A program made the translations under genes and the position numbers. Below the pieces are notes generated by a model. It was not told the origin of the DNA. It ran no database searches and worked only from the letters and a program-made list of their open reading frames with translations. From Mangifera indica (taxonomy: Eukaryota > Streptophyta > Magnoliopsida > Sapindales > Anacardiaceae), in the NCBI RefSeq assembly GCF_011075055.1, contig NC_058150.1, forward strand, positions 2,170,001 through 2,234,000: DNA of 64,000 bases, given 5' to 3'. Below are positions 34,690-47,650 of the stretch, in pieces; positions within the stretch are counted from its first letter, which is position 1, and each line of letters opens with the position of its first letter.

Positions 34690-37400
34690 TCATTTACTAG
34701 GGTTGTTTCCCCAAACATTATCCCAAGATTCACCAGGGGCAGCCTTTGGTCCCTCGATGAAGTTTTGATTGGCATGCATGTCATTATGTCCAGGGAGATA
34801 GAGGCCATTAGGACCTTGTGGCTGAACCTTTCTAGGCCTTTGCTTGATTCCAAGTATTTGCAGCACGAATCTGGCTAGCTCCCCATATAATAAACCTGTG
34901 CGGTCAAAAATCTGCAAGGAAATGAATAAGGTTTAAGCAAGGAACTTTTTCAGAAAATGCTGACGTTATTAATAATGGTGTTTGGCTGCAGTGTCCATTC
35001 TGCAGAAGCAATACTGATGAAACTAAAAGATGAAGCTAAAACAATCGAAGCTGGTGCACTACAAAGTCAATACAGTAGAAGCTAAAACAGTCTTGACCCA
35101 ATGGTAAGTGGTTAATGCTAAGACTTGGATAAATTGGTTTAACTCAAATTAAACAACCGAGTCAATGAAAACAATCACTTGCCTCTTCATCCTCCCATAT
35201 CCCTTAGGAAGACAACAATAGTGATTCTTAAAAAAAAGGCATGCGAAGGCAAGGAAGAAGAATACCTGAAGAAGTGCAGTCATGAACATGTGGAAGGCCT
35301 GTGTATTTTGGTCAATGAGGATTGAGATCCGGCCAAAAAAGTTCACCACTCCTTGCATCTGTTAATACAGAAAAACCTGTGAATGATAGCACAATAGAGA
35401 GAAAATCCCACAAATAACTAATAAATGAAGCATCCCCCAGGTATATTTCTGACAAATTGGACCAAGACCTCACAGCCTTCTAATAACCAATATCTTTCCA
35501 TTTTTCTATATGAATTAGCGATTATATACAAGAAAAGTTAACCAAGCCCAAGCAACTAAGAACAGTTAAGACATTAGTCAGAAGTAAATTATGGTGACCA
35601 GATGAGTAGTGGTGAGAAACACTCAATTCTATGAATGCAGTGGCTAAATAAATTGAGCAGTCAAGTTCACAAACGTTCCAATCATACATAGGGACAGCAG
35701 TTCATTGTTTGAGTAATTTATTAAATAATTATGTGAATTCATAAAACTGTAATAAACAAACTTACCACTCGAAGAAGTGAGATCCAAAACCCAGGAGGTG
35801 ATGAAGGACCACCATGTGGATTGTTAGGATCTTGAACACCATAAGGGCAACCCATGCCCATTCCATAGCCACCCATCGGACCTCCAAAACTGCCATTATA
35901 CATTCCACCCCCATACATCCCAGATCCATCTAGACCACCATAACCTCCCCCGTACATGCCATTACTATACAGCCCTCCAAGACCACCATAAGAACCATAC
36001 ATTCCAGATCCTAAGCCAGAATTATAGTTCAAAGTAGACCCATAACCTGTGTAGGAAGGAAAAAAAAGCCAAAAGATGAATTATATGATAAAGCAAAAAA
36101 GGAGCGCTTGGTATCTCTTTACATCATTTTGCAACACACTGACAATCATCATTTTTAAATATACTTCTTTAATTATCAGAATTCTCTTTCCTTTTTTTCA
36201 AGCTAAAAATCCATTTTTACCTCTGTAGCTGTTACTTCCATAGTTTTGTTCCCAAGGCCTTGATGGAAGAGGCCTACCTAGGGTATTTCTTTTGACAGTG
36301 GCAGTCCTATTCGAAGTTGAAACAATTTCTCCAGGATTTGCAGTTCCAGAAGACTCAACTATATCACTTGTATTGCCAGCTGATGGGGGTTTAAATGGTG
36401 TACGCCCAGAAGCAACACCTGCTCGCTCCCATGGCTTTGGAGGAGGACTATGAGCTACAAACACCAAACGGAATAATCCAATTTCAGAATACCAAGTAGT
36501 AAAAAGACCAAAACCAAAAAAGAAAAACAGAAAGCAATTTCCAAGTATTTCATACATGCAAATCTTGTCACCATTACAAACCATAAAATTACATGACAAT
36601 TGAATTTAACCAAAGAAAGCTAATCAAGAAAACCTTAAGCACCATATTCATTAGAATGGAATCATAGCTATGAAATTGGAATTACGGAAACAGAAAATGG
36701 GACCTGGAAACTTCCATTTTCTGATAATTAGATCAATTCAACGTTTCAAACACATCCTACAACTTGTATCAGCAAATTGAAAAAAAAAAATTATTATTAA
36801 TAATAATAATCGGATATCTCAGTCCAACAAAGGATATGCACAGCCACACATTTATATATCTAAGCACGATAACATTTTTTTTTTAAAAAAAGAAAGACTC
36901 AATGAACTTTAAACTGTTTAAGAGTACAACTTTTTATCTATAATTAATACCAGCAAAAGCATTTGAACACGATATCTCTCAACCATTCAAATTACAGAAT
37001 TCTAATAATCAACCACGTTCATCTAATATTAAAAAAAAATTCTGAAAAAACAACGATTCGATCTTTACAGGAAAATTTTTTTCTCCCAATTTTTTTTAAA
37101 TGGTTTATCAGCGACTAATAAGAGTAAACATGGAAAATTAAAAAAAAAAATTCTCACAATATCTCAAGTTCTCAACTCCCAAACAGGAGCGAAATTGAAA
37201 TTATCCTCGGTGAATAGTTGATGAAATTCAACCGATCAAAGGACAGAAACCAAAAACTCAAAATCCTAAACAAAATAATTATAATTTTTTCTTACAAACA
37301 AATTATTGATTTTATTGATGAATTAGAAAGGAGGGCAAATTTAAAAAAAAAAAAAATCAATTTTGACCGAACCTGGTGGAGATTGTGCATTGGATTCCAT
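34690..37400 (-). CDS. PEX13: Peroxin PEX13 (peroxisomal membrane import protein)
   Basis: Peroxisomal membrane protein of the import docking complex, working with PEX14 and the receptor PEX5/PEX7 (family knowledge). Five minus-strand exons, 37373-37400, 36221-36454, 35766-36046, 35266-35358 and 34690-34911, join to 285 residues. The N terminus has SPPPKPWERAG, SGRTPFKPPSAG and PLPSRPWEQNYG, the conserved WE-containing motifs. Residues about 88-165 are a Gly/Tyr/Met-rich repeat (GMYGGGYGGLDGSGMYGGG), like the YG-rich stretch recently tied to import-pore formation in PEX13 proteins. Residues about 170-240 hold the conserved membrane region (PGFWISLLRVMQGVVNFFGR, AFHMFMTALLQ, LYGELARFVLQILG). 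It ends in a hydrophilic tail with GESWDNVWGN. There is no SH3 domain, which is normal in plants and unlike yeast or mammals. Confidence 0.95.
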
Positions 37401-38505
37401 AGGAGCTAGAGTTGCAGAGAAACGACATTACGAATTTGGAGAGAATTTATAAACGACAACGCCAATACCGGAAGCCTGGATCTTTCCTGGCAATATGGCG
37501 CGAGGCGTGTGGGCTCTGCTTTGCGTCAACGGCTTTAAACATTTGACGTTGTGAGTACAGTTTTTAAAATAACAAAAGTATGTGTACAGTACAAAATGGG
37601 GTATATATTTAATGGGTATTTTCGTCTAATTATATAATATTATATATAAATATATATTTATTTGTATTCAGAATAATTATGGATAATATTATATTAAAAA
37701 TAAGTTTACTGTTTATTTTTCTTCTTGAAAAAATAATTTTGATAAATTTCTCAATAAATTTGTTACTAAAAAAAGATTTTTGGAATAAGTAAAGATTTAC
37801 GAAAAACTTATAAACTATTGAAATATTTATTTTTTATCTTAAGATAAATAGATATTGAAAACTTAATTTTTTTTGTATGATTTATTTTTTTAAATAATAA
37901 AAAATTTCAAACACTTCAAAATTTCTCTATCTTTTTCGAATCATTATTTTTACATAAAAATATATTAATTTATATCAAAATAAATAATATATATAATATT
38001 ATATAATACACTTTTTAACATCGTATTATTTTTTATTTCATTTGTGTAATATCGTATAATATTTATACTAATAGTCATGATTGACCTCCCGGTATAATCC
38101 AAAAAGTTAATCAGTCTGTGTCCTGCGACACTGAAGTTTGAAAAGAAGAAGAAAGGAGTAACACGGCCTCCACCAACAATGCAAACAAAGCAGGAAATCA
38201 ACAGCTGCAAGAGATAAAACTTTATTATTATCAAAATTAATATGCAAATCTATTCTACAACTGTTTAATTACTTCTAACATATACAGACTTATACTATAC
38301 ATTAACATTTATGATGATCATTCCACAATGCAAAGCTGTTCTTTGGAGCTTTTCATTCTGACTGGACTAACAACTTGGACCACGGGACAGAGATGCTTCA
38401 TTTCATGAGATTACTGCTAAACTAGGAAGGAAGGTATAAGTTTCCAACTTTCTGGGAAGAATGTCACCCTGTGTGATGGAAAAGATTGCCAGTGTTGGGC
38501 GTCAA
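37401..38505. other. Spacer between PEX13 and the NLP gene
   Basis: The first 100 bases are the GC-richer PEX13 leader and core promoter. 37560-38080 is AT-rich and includes GGAATAAGTAAAGATTTACG at about 37780, also present at 54150 inside a Mutator-type MITE copy, so an element fragment is likely here. 38100-38505 is the 3' untranslated region of the NLP gene. Confidence 0.5.
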
Positions 38506-41500
38506 CTACGAACCACCAACCAAAAAGCAATTGCTACTTCCAGAGCTGCCCAGTGCACAAGGCATATCACGAATGAGGAACCTCACACTTCGTGTGCCCA
38601 TGGTTTCCATTATCTCAAGACATTCCTGCAAGTCTGAGTCACTGACCAACATCACCCATTCCTCTTCGTCATCTAGATACTTGAGCTGGAAGGTACCGGT
38701 TTGCAGTTTGAGCCTCCTGGCAACTTCCTCATACAGTTGGAAACACCCTGCAGTAGGTTCAAACTTGAATCGGATGATATCCTCTTTGTAAGTAGCTTTC
38801 ACGGTAATTTTTGTACCACTGTCTCTGCAGCTTGTTTGAACTTTTGATTGCTTCCCCTGTTCAAAGCTTTGGGAGCTTGATGAACAACCATGCACCATGG
38901 AACCGTTTGATGAGTCCGTCATGCTTGAAGAAGTAGGTTGGTTATGCTCAACCATTCCGTCATAAGCCTCCAATCTGGTATCCATCTCCTCTGCAGCAGC
39001 CAAGGAGCTCGGGCACTGACACACATATTGACAGTCAGAATTCTCTAATTTCAACCCTTCCTTGTTCAGAGCCCATTTTTCTGCTTTTGAGAAACATGAA
39101 CCCATGGAACCCTTTTCAGGAGTTACCCAAGCTGCAGTACTAAGCTTTGCTGGCCGAAATTGTCCTGCATCTATTCCAACCAACTTGGAGTTTTCAGTAG
39201 AATCAATCAAGAAAACGTTTGATTTATTTGGTTCTCCATCAGAGCTATTTGGAATGATCATGCTCCTTCCAGGGCCTACTTGGTTTTTGTCTAAACTGCA
39301 TTTATCTTCGTCCAATTTAACTGTGGACTTTTCTATATTCATAGAAAGGGCTGGAGGTATAGATGCCGCATCTTGAGTTATTGGCTCAACGCTCTTGACA
39401 GGGAAGAGAAATTTTTTCCGAGCATCAAATTCTTGAATGATTGAGCCTGCTGCCACAAACCCACCTGTGGTTGGGTCAAACTTTAATCCACCTTCCACCC
39501 CCTGAACAGAGTCAAGCACAGTTTGTATTTTCCTTAACGAACGGTTCACTTTGTTTATCTTCTGGGATGGCCATCTAGAAATCCCATGTTGTCTACATAT
39601 CCTTTTCAGCGTGGTCGGGCAGACTGCAAGCGAATGAGAAATTTAAAGGTAAATACATTGTCTCAAAAGAATATCAACCCCTGATTCTCTTCCATATTTG
39701 ATTGATTTCAATGGGATCTACACAGTTGCAAGCTGGTCCAACCTTTCAATATTTTTCAAAGATTTGGTATATCCCTTGATACAAATACATTTCAAAAGAA
39801 ATATATGAATATATTCCTCTGGATATATTCATATATTTGTTGTGGTGGTCACCATCAAAGATGGCATGACATTTTAAAAACCAATTTAGCATTCATGAGA
39901 TCCAAACCATGCAAGATAAAGTCTCACCGCCAATGCTTTTTGCAGCATCCTTAAGACTCCCAGAAAAGTACTGCTGAAGAACACTCAAGCTCACATTTTT
40001 CTCTGCCGTACTCCTCTTCTTCTCCGTATGTCGTCGTGATCCACTCATCACCTAGAAGAAATGCAAAAACAAGAGTTCAATCCTAAAATCCTAAAAGTTT
40101 TAACCGTTGCACCAAGAAATCAGTTCTTAATTTTGATTTATTCTATTATAATATGGCTTTTGGTTATATGTCTCTTTAGTATTCCCTTAATATATCCACA
40201 AAGGATATTATCTACTGTAACTTTATAGAAATGCAAATGATACAGCCATTATTGATCTGATACAATCCTGGAACAGAAGTTTCCCGGATATTTTTAAGAC
40301 TAAAATTGTTGCTTAACATCATATCATTTCCCTTCATTAATTGCTTAGGGATCTGCTAGAAAAAAAAAAATACAAACAAAGCGAACCTTCCAAATAACAC
40401 AGAACAGACAACATGAAACAGAGCATTGCCTCCTGTTTAATTTTCAGAGATATCTAGGAACATATCAAAATCAGCAACATCACCAACTGTATCAAAACCA
40501 ATACAGATATTTCTAAAAATTACAGAGAAATCATCTGACATCATTAGTCACACCAAACCACAGTATTATAAAATTTCGCTTTTAGAAATCAAACAGAATC
40601 AATGGGCATAAAAATCCAATTTCTTCATGATAATAAATCTTAAAGTTGAATAAAAAGATACTACAAATTCAATTGGCACAGGCCAACCATGATGCAGTAT
40701 TATGGAATTATTATGCCTGCACATACATGTGAGTTAAGTAGGCAGAATTATCCACGCTCTCAGAAAACTAGTTGGAGAAAAGCTATATCAAGGTAAAGAA
40801 TAGTGATGTGTTCAAGAACAATACCTGTTCACGATGACCATTTGATTCTGTTCCATCACTTTTTGAATTAGATACATCAGTGTGCATCAGGTCAATTGAG
40901 TTGAAGTTGCTCTCAGAGATTGCAGTATGAGAATTCCTTGACATTGACAGTGGTGAAAAACTTGTTACTGTGCCCTTCTGAAACCCAACTTTAGAGCCTT
41001 CATTCCCAACCAATTCTCCCTCTGTTACCATTCTCAAACTCTTACAGATTCTCTGCATAGTACCTGAAAGGTTATTTAAACAGTTTTGCTGCTCTGAACT
41101 CCCTTTCATGTTGACAGGGAGGAAGAACTCAAGGATATAATCGTCATCACCCGTGTAGGTGCTCCTACTTCTAATTGCAACAGCAGCATTCAGCCCAAAC
41201 TTACGTGCATGATGGACAAGTGGATATTCACTTATATTATATGATTTTACATCAGGGAAGAAGAAAGGGTGATTCGATAGAAGAGCTTTTCCAGCTATAC
41301 CCTGTCCTTCCTCAAGATAATGGTCTGTACACGCATGCACAAATCCTTGCATGTCTCTGTCATTTACATAACAAGCTGCACCCTCAATGCATAGAATGTT
41401 TTTTCCAACGGAGCTTGTATTACCCTCTCTCACCCGCACGTTTATGATTTCATGAACTGCTTCCTCGTTGTAATGACAGGGAATCCAAGTTAGAGCCAGT

Positions 41501-43485
41501 GGCAATCTATGTTCATGACATACAGCTCGTAGAACATCAGCTATCTCTGTTAAGGCAGCTCTCTTATTCCTTGAGATGCACTGGAAAATAACAGATGACA
41601 TCAGAAAATGCAGAGCAGTGGAAAACAAAATTACTTGCAAATAAATATATCCTCTTCTTCTACCAAAGGAAACACGATAAACATATGCTTCTCCTTAATT
41701 TTCATTTTTTACTACGTATTTAGTTTTACAACAAATATACATGAACCATAAAGAAAAAAATTAGAGGTTTTGATAAAACCTGGGGAAGAAGACGCGGAGG
41801 AGCACTAGTCCTTAAATTTACAGCCTGTAAAAGGAATGTCAACCAATAAGGTCTCAAGATAACATCAAACACAATAAAAATAGTAGAAATCCACACATTA
41901 GCAATAATTAGTAAACAAATGTGTTTGTAGACCATAGCCATGTGTCAGGGTCAGCTTGAAATCTTTGCACATTGAACACATAGATTCGGATGTTTACTCA
42001 AATCTTAAGGCAATAAGCATTCAATAACTTTTATTTTCCTGACATTTGCAGAGAAATTATACTGCAAAATCACCACAAAAATATTTTTGCTCTTTTTGTT
42101 ATATTTTTCTAATACAGAACGAGGGCCAACATATGCTACTTAAGAGTATAATAAGGATTAAAAATGTTCACTAATGACTCCAGCTGGAAATCACAGATTT
42201 TCAGAACAAAATAAATTTCTTTAAATGTGCTCAAAAATATTATTCATATATTTATTCTTTCAAAATTGCACTCCATTAAGTGATGCACAAATGCAACAAT
42301 GCAAAAGCTGGAAGTAATAACAACACTTCATAAATTACTAAACGGGAAGAAACACTAGTTTGGTTAGACTTCTCTGCAGTCTTTATTGTGGCCTGATTTA
42401 ACCACTGTACTACAGCCACTCTTTCCGCAGCAAACTATATATTTTCCCCATCATTTTCTTTAGAGTCCATCCAATGAAATGCAAACAATCCTAATTTTTT
42501 ATACAGTTGCATCGAAATAAAATCAAAGAAAACAGATCCCTGGTAAAATTACAAAGCTAAAAGAAAAAAGTCTACGGTGAAAATTTGAAGAGCAGAAACT
42601 AACCTGGAGCGCATTGCAAACACTAAGCATCTCTAAATCAAAGTCGTGCTTCTCTTTCACAGTGACAAGTTCCAGAACAGCAGCACAAGACATTTCAGGA
42701 TATTCAAAGACAGGTAAGGCAATAGAACCACGAACTGCATGATCAACAGCATGTCCCACCCTCAAGAACTCGTCCTCATTGTAATGAACTACATTTGAAG
42801 TCCACTCAGGAACTTTAGAGATAAATACACGACCAGGAAGCCCTGGGAAAGAACCCGGTTTCACTTCTGTAGAGAAGGTATATGCCCTTGACACTTCTCG
42901 ATACCCTGTAAGCATTTGATCAAGCAAGTAGGGCTGGTCAAAAGTGCTCAAGATATACTGATTTCCGCGCTGTATTGGAACCCAGACCTGCGCTAAAATG
43001 CCCACTCCAGACGACTCTTTAAAGAATGACAATGCCTTAAGCATCTTCTCGTCAAGTGATAGTGGAACTGGCCGAGAAACTGAACAATTTGACACATTTG
43101 AGACCTTGTTTTCTAGATAACCACCATTACTTTGTTTATGAACCAAACCATCTTCATCATTAGGATCCAAATAACAAGATGCAGTATTTTTTTGTTGAAA
43201 AACCATCTTGTCTGCACAATTGTTTGAATTTCCCATAGTATTTGATGTGCTAGCACCATCAAGAACTGCAGAAGGATTTGGTCCGGTTACATTTAATGTA
43301 TCAAAAGAGGCATAAGGCATAGACTGAAACGACGAAAACTCATAGGATGCATACATCTGATCTGTTGCAAGAGGGCTGTTGCACCAGCCAGCATAGACAT
43401 CAAGATTCATCAGCTCTGAAAAGTTTAATTGATCTTCAGGAACAGAACTCCCTGAACCACCATCAAACAGTTCCATATTCTCCAT
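38506..43485 (-). CDS. NIN-like protein (NLP) transcription factor, NLP8/NLP9-like
   Basis: Nuclear regulator of nitrate-responsive genes; NLP8 promotes nitrate-dependent germination in Arabidopsis (family knowledge). Five minus-strand exons, 42604-43485, 41780-41824, 40825-41580, 39928-40051 and 38506-39623, join to 974 residues. The N terminus has [16 protein letters not shown], which I associate with NLP8/9 (assignment by recall). The GAF-like sensor region covers about 145-560 ([56 protein letters not shown]). Ser158 lies in the FKES block that aligns with the kinase-target serine region of NLP7 (inference). The RWP-RK domain at about 575-630 has [20 protein letters not shown] and [17 protein letters not shown], with Gln623 where Arg is normal. 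The PB1 domain at 873-955 has the basic Lys side and the acidic [15 protein letters not shown] motif. The ATG chosen is the first in frame; an upstream TTG extension is rejected. Confidence 0.94.
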
Positions 43486-44400
43486 TTGTGTTCTCTCAAG
43501 AACCCAATTACAAGTCCCCTTTACTAAAGCGTTTTCCAATTTCTAGTGGTCAACAGAATCCTGTCCTAACTGAGAGCAGAAAGCGTTGGTGTCCTATCAA
43601 GTAAATAAACACAACCATTTTTCCCTTCATTTTCCCCCTCACTAGCTCTTGAAGGCACTTAAATTTCACCGTATATTCCATCAAGTTTTTGATTTACTGC
43701 CCAAACTCAAATGTTATCAATCTAAACTTTATTTGAAAAACTTTGTTCCACAAGTAAAACTGAACTTTCCCCAGTGAAACTGCACTAACCCTGCACTATA
43801 AAAATGGCAAAATTACACTTCATATTCATACACAAAACAAACCATGTAAAAAATGAAGAACCAATCGTCAAACAGATCACACAAACAACTAATTTTCCAT
43901 AAATAACCATCGAAAGTCTGATTTAAACTAAAATGGATGAACCCAAATTCAAGTCTCCAAAGCTGCCGCAAAACACTCTAAGAAAATTGCATCCTTTTCA
44001 ATCAACAATACCTCACAAAACACAGCTCATATTTATCCTCTCATGCACAAGCATACACAAAAATTTGTACATGTCTAAGCACAGGCAGACATGTGGCCAC
44101 TTCAAGAAACAACCAAACAAGCACGGAATACAAAAATCAGGAGAAATGAAACAAACGGAAATAAACTATAAAAAAAAGAAAAGAAAATCATACACAGATA
44201 TGTGGATATACTCTGAAATTTATCTAGAAATCACTCAAATTCAAATGAAATTCAGTTGAAATGAACCAAATTCGACCTCCATGACCAAATACATAAACTT
44301 TCCAAATCAAAACCAATAACTTACAAATATGCAAGTGGGTATCTCAAGAAGCAGCTAAAAAGGTTTTGGCGCAGTTGTTGTTGCTTTGGTTTTGTTTTTG
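43486..44400 (-). other. Probable 5' leader with intron of the NLP gene
   Basis: On the minus strand a donor TT|GTAAGTTATT at about 44324 and an acceptor TACTTGATAG at about 43595 bracket an AT-rich intron of about 730 bases. That leaves a leader exon near 44325-44400 and a short second leader exon before the ATG. A 108-codon plus-strand frame inside the intron is not accepted. Confidence 0.5.
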
Positions 44401-45060
44401 TGGTTCTTTCAGGCTCATTTGACCTCTATCTTTCCTTGTGATGTAAATAGGTTTTCAAGATTGGCTTACTTTCATTGTTTTGAATTGTTTTCTTTTATAG
44501 CTTCCTTGCCCGGGGTTCTTTTGTCCCGAGTGAAGGCCCAAAAAAGAGGCATGATCTGGTAAAATTTAAAATAGTCACTGTTTTTTAACCTCCTCTCCCC
44601 TAGTCATATGTTTTTTTTTATTATATAAATATAATTATTTTTTAATTTAATTTTATATTTAAAAAGAAAAGGTTATAAGATTTAACCCTGAAATGTGGTT
44701 AAATGGATTAGCCAAATTAGTTGACCGGTCGATTATGATCGATTGACCAACCATCAACCAATTAATTTTTAAAAAAAATTAGTTGATTAGGTACTTAACT
44801 AACTAATCAACCACTTAACCAACTAATTTTATTAGTTCGCTAAGTGTTTAATCAATCGATCAATCACTCAACCAACTTTTTCTTTGTCAAAATCATCAAA
44901 ATATTTTACATTTTTATCTTATATTACATCATATCTATCCAATAGGCGGCTTCAAAAACTCCTCAAAACTAAGCTTAGAGACAGAAAGGGGTGAGAACTT
45001 ACTTACTATAAAAGGAAACCCTTAAGAGCAAGTTTCGTTTGTGGCAGTTAAGATTAGATT
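44401..45060. other. Promoter side of NLP and low-complexity sequence
   Basis: No gene. 44690-44890 is built from degenerate TTAACCAACTAATCAACC-like reiterations on both strands (AGTTGATTAG, ATCAACCAATTAATT), probably a decayed element. Confidence 0.4.
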
Positions 45061-45350
45061 CAAACCGAATTTAAGTTCAAACTCTACTTAGTTTGTATAT
45101 AGCAGAGCTCGAGCTCGTAGAAGTCCAGTTCGAATTCAGTTCGACTTATTTCGAACTCAAGTTTTTAATTATTTTATTATCAAAATAACGTTGTTTTAAT
45201 ACATATTGATCAAAACGACGTCGTTTTATTTCAAAATTTTTAATTGAAAAATTTAACGAATAGTTCAAGCTCGACTGAGCCTATATAAGGTTGGCTTGTT
45301 TCAAGCCAAACTTGAATTCGAACAGACTCGGTTCGAATCCAGCCCTAGTG
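45060..45350. mobile_element. Element with AACGACGTCGTT core, copy 1
   Basis: Segment rich in GAGCTCGAGCTCG and TCAAGCC/TTCGAAC motifs around a pair of near-palindromes, AAATAACGTTGTTTTA and the perfect palindrome AAAACGACGTCGTTTT (45212-45227), separated by an AT spacer. The reverse complement of this arrangement recurs at 55770-55990. Non-coding; class unresolved. Confidence 0.6.
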
Positions 45351-45581
45351 GTAGTACCAAAAGATCAAATGGTTTTTTTGCTAAAAATATAAACTTTTTT
45401 TTTTCTTTCTTTGAAGAGGTTGAGAGAGAGTTTTTTTTTTTTAATTAAATTCAAGAAGGAAAATTAGGGGAGAAACTTGTTGATATAAGCCAAAATTTCT
45501 CTGTAACTAGCGAAATTGATTAGCATTTTTAGATTTGAGTTCTTGAAAAATAGTGCTATGCATGAAAATAATTTTTGTCCA

Positions 45582-46241
45582 TTTTGTTTTAGGTTAAAGG
45601 ACTATTTTTTACTCATGTTTTGATGAAATAACAAAGATATATTTACAACAGATGAAAAATTTAAATATTTATCTAAGTTTTAATCTGTTATAATATATTC
45701 ACAAATTTTCTGTTAGAGTTATCAAGTAAAATTGTCAATTTATCAGTAATATTAAAATTATATATTATTATTTCTCTTTAATTTAAAAAACTAATAATTT
45801 TACCTTAACAATAAGTTTTAAAAAATTCACTTTTCCCCCCAAGGATACCACACTTGAAATCCAACCACTTTCACCAACAACCATGGCCCTATGATAGACA
45901 AAGAAGTTATCATCGTCAAACATAGTTCAGGGCCTTCAACCATCAACGGTGGCTAGAGAGAGAAGCGAAGAAAAAACCTAGGGATTTTTTTTTTGGGGGG
46001 AAGGGAAGTCAAAATTGGGATCTTTAGTAAAATATTAATTTTCAAAATTTTAAAAGAAAAACAAAAAAAAATTATATATTTTTATATTAATATTAAATAA
46101 TAATTTTATTCTTACATTTAACGATAATTTTAACAGAAGTTTAAGGATGAGTGGATGATTGAGTTTTCTATTTATTGTAAATATGTTTTTAAAATTAAAC
46201 TAAAATTTGGATGGGAAATAGTCCTTTGCCCTTTTGTTTTA
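45582..46241. mobile_element. Mutator-type MITE copy C with intact 10-bp target duplication
   Basis: The element is 45592-46231 (640 bases), flanked on both sides by TTTTGTTTTA (45582-45591 and 46232-46241). Ends are GGTTAAAGGACTATTTTTTA and, inverted, TGGATGGGAAATAGTCCTTT. The interior has a T/A-rich subterminal zone and a GC-richer core at 45840-45990 containing coding-like but broken sequence. A 9-10-base duplication supports the Mutator superfamily. Confidence 0.87.
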
Positions 46242-46462
46242 TATCAAGGGTTGGCCATTCCCGGCATGGCCCCTAAAAACTTTAAATTCGATTTTAATCC
46301 CAACAAATTAATTAAAATTTTAATCTATCATTGTATTTTTTTTATTGATGGCTTCATATATATAATAATAATTAATTATCAGAGGCATGCAAATTTTAAA
46401 TAATATTAAGGACCCCTTTTTAATTAATAAATAGAAAATAAATAACTAAATAGAAAAAGACT

Positions 46463-46946
46463 TAAGGGGCGTTTGGTTTAGATAATGTTTTATTATCAAA
46501 ATAAAAAGATTACCTTGAAGATAGATTACTTAGAAGATTACTGAGTATAAATGATTAATATGTTTGATAAAATTCGATAGATATAAATAATTATTATATT
46601 TGGTTAAAGGTAATAAAATATTACTAGTAAATTATTTTACTTAAATGTCTTTAAATATAATTATTTTTAATATTTTTTTATATTATTTGTCATATTAATT
46701 AACAATAAATTTATTTTTATCTTAAAAACTAATAAATAATAATATACTTATAATAAAATCAAAATTATATTTGTAATCTTTAAATCCCTAAAGTGAAGAT
46801 AGTAATCAGATTACTACTATATTATCTATCACGTTAGCATTAATAATAAAATATTACTGTAATATTTTATTACTGACAAGCTAAATAAAGAAATAAAATA
46901 TAGATTACTAAGGTAATCTTAAAAAACTGGAATCAAATGACCTCTA
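46463..46946. mobile_element. MITE, GGGGCGTTTGG family, copy 2, with TAA target duplication
   Basis: The element is 46466-46943 (478 bases), with ends GGGGCGTTTGGTTT and AATCAAATGACCTC (imperfect inverted repeats) and a TAA direct repeat on each side. A 3-base TWA target fits the PIF/Harbinger superfamily (Tourist-like MITE). The body is collinear with 2149-2568. Confidence 0.82.
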
Positions 46947-47650
46947 AGAGTAAAGAGTCCATTTTATATGCATTAAAAATTTATAGGCTTTTGATTTATA
47001 AACTCTACAACTGGGGCTTTAAGAAAATTAATATGTGTAAATTACTATATACACATATTTATATATATTATTATATAATTAAATATTATTTTATTTTTAA
47101 TTTAAAATTATTTAATCATACCAAAATATATATTTATCGGGCAAGTTTATAAATAATCCAAAAGGCAAAAATTCTCGAGCAAAGCAGGTGAAATTAGCAT
47201 GTAATTAATCAATTAAATCCGTAATAATAACGTTATGTTATGATGCGGTCAAAATTCAGTTTGGGGGGGGGGGGAGGGGTCGGGGGTGTTGTGGTAAAAA
47301 GAAAATTTGAGAGGACAGAATTTCAAAAGCGCTTTTATTTGTGGGACGATAGTGGGGGAGGTGACTGACACGTCGAAGGAGACCATTGACTGAATCTCAG
47401 AATATTTGTGCAATAATAGAGGAGAGACGACGTCGAATTAGATTCTAGAAAGTGCTTTTCTTAGGTATCAATCATATCTATCAAGCTTTAAAATAAAAAA
47501 ATGAAACCTGTCGTATTAGAAAAGTCACTTTTATTTTCATTGGAAAAACTTTGGCCGGGTGAGATGTGCTTTTACTGGATTTAATGTGTCGTCTATGATA
47601 TTACGTACTAAATATTTAATTTTATGTATCATATATTAAATATTATATTA
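46947..47650. other. AT-rich intergenic DNA
   Basis: No gene. 47030-47130 is a decayed AT-rich MITE-like block shared with 48095-48240. 47330-47450 is less AT-rich but has no open frame of note. A G-run at 47263 is listed separately. Confidence 0.4.
47263..47285 (+). other. G-run with quadruplex potential
   Basis: Twelve consecutive G, then A, four G, TC and five G. Four or more G-tracts with very short loops fit a G-quadruplex pattern in otherwise AT-rich DNA. The exact run length could also be a sequencing artefact. Confidence 0.6.

Noticed and set aside
43933..44259. 108-codon plus-strand frame upstream of the NLP gene
   Set aside because: Lys/Thr/Gln-rich translation of AT-rich leader intron; no motif.
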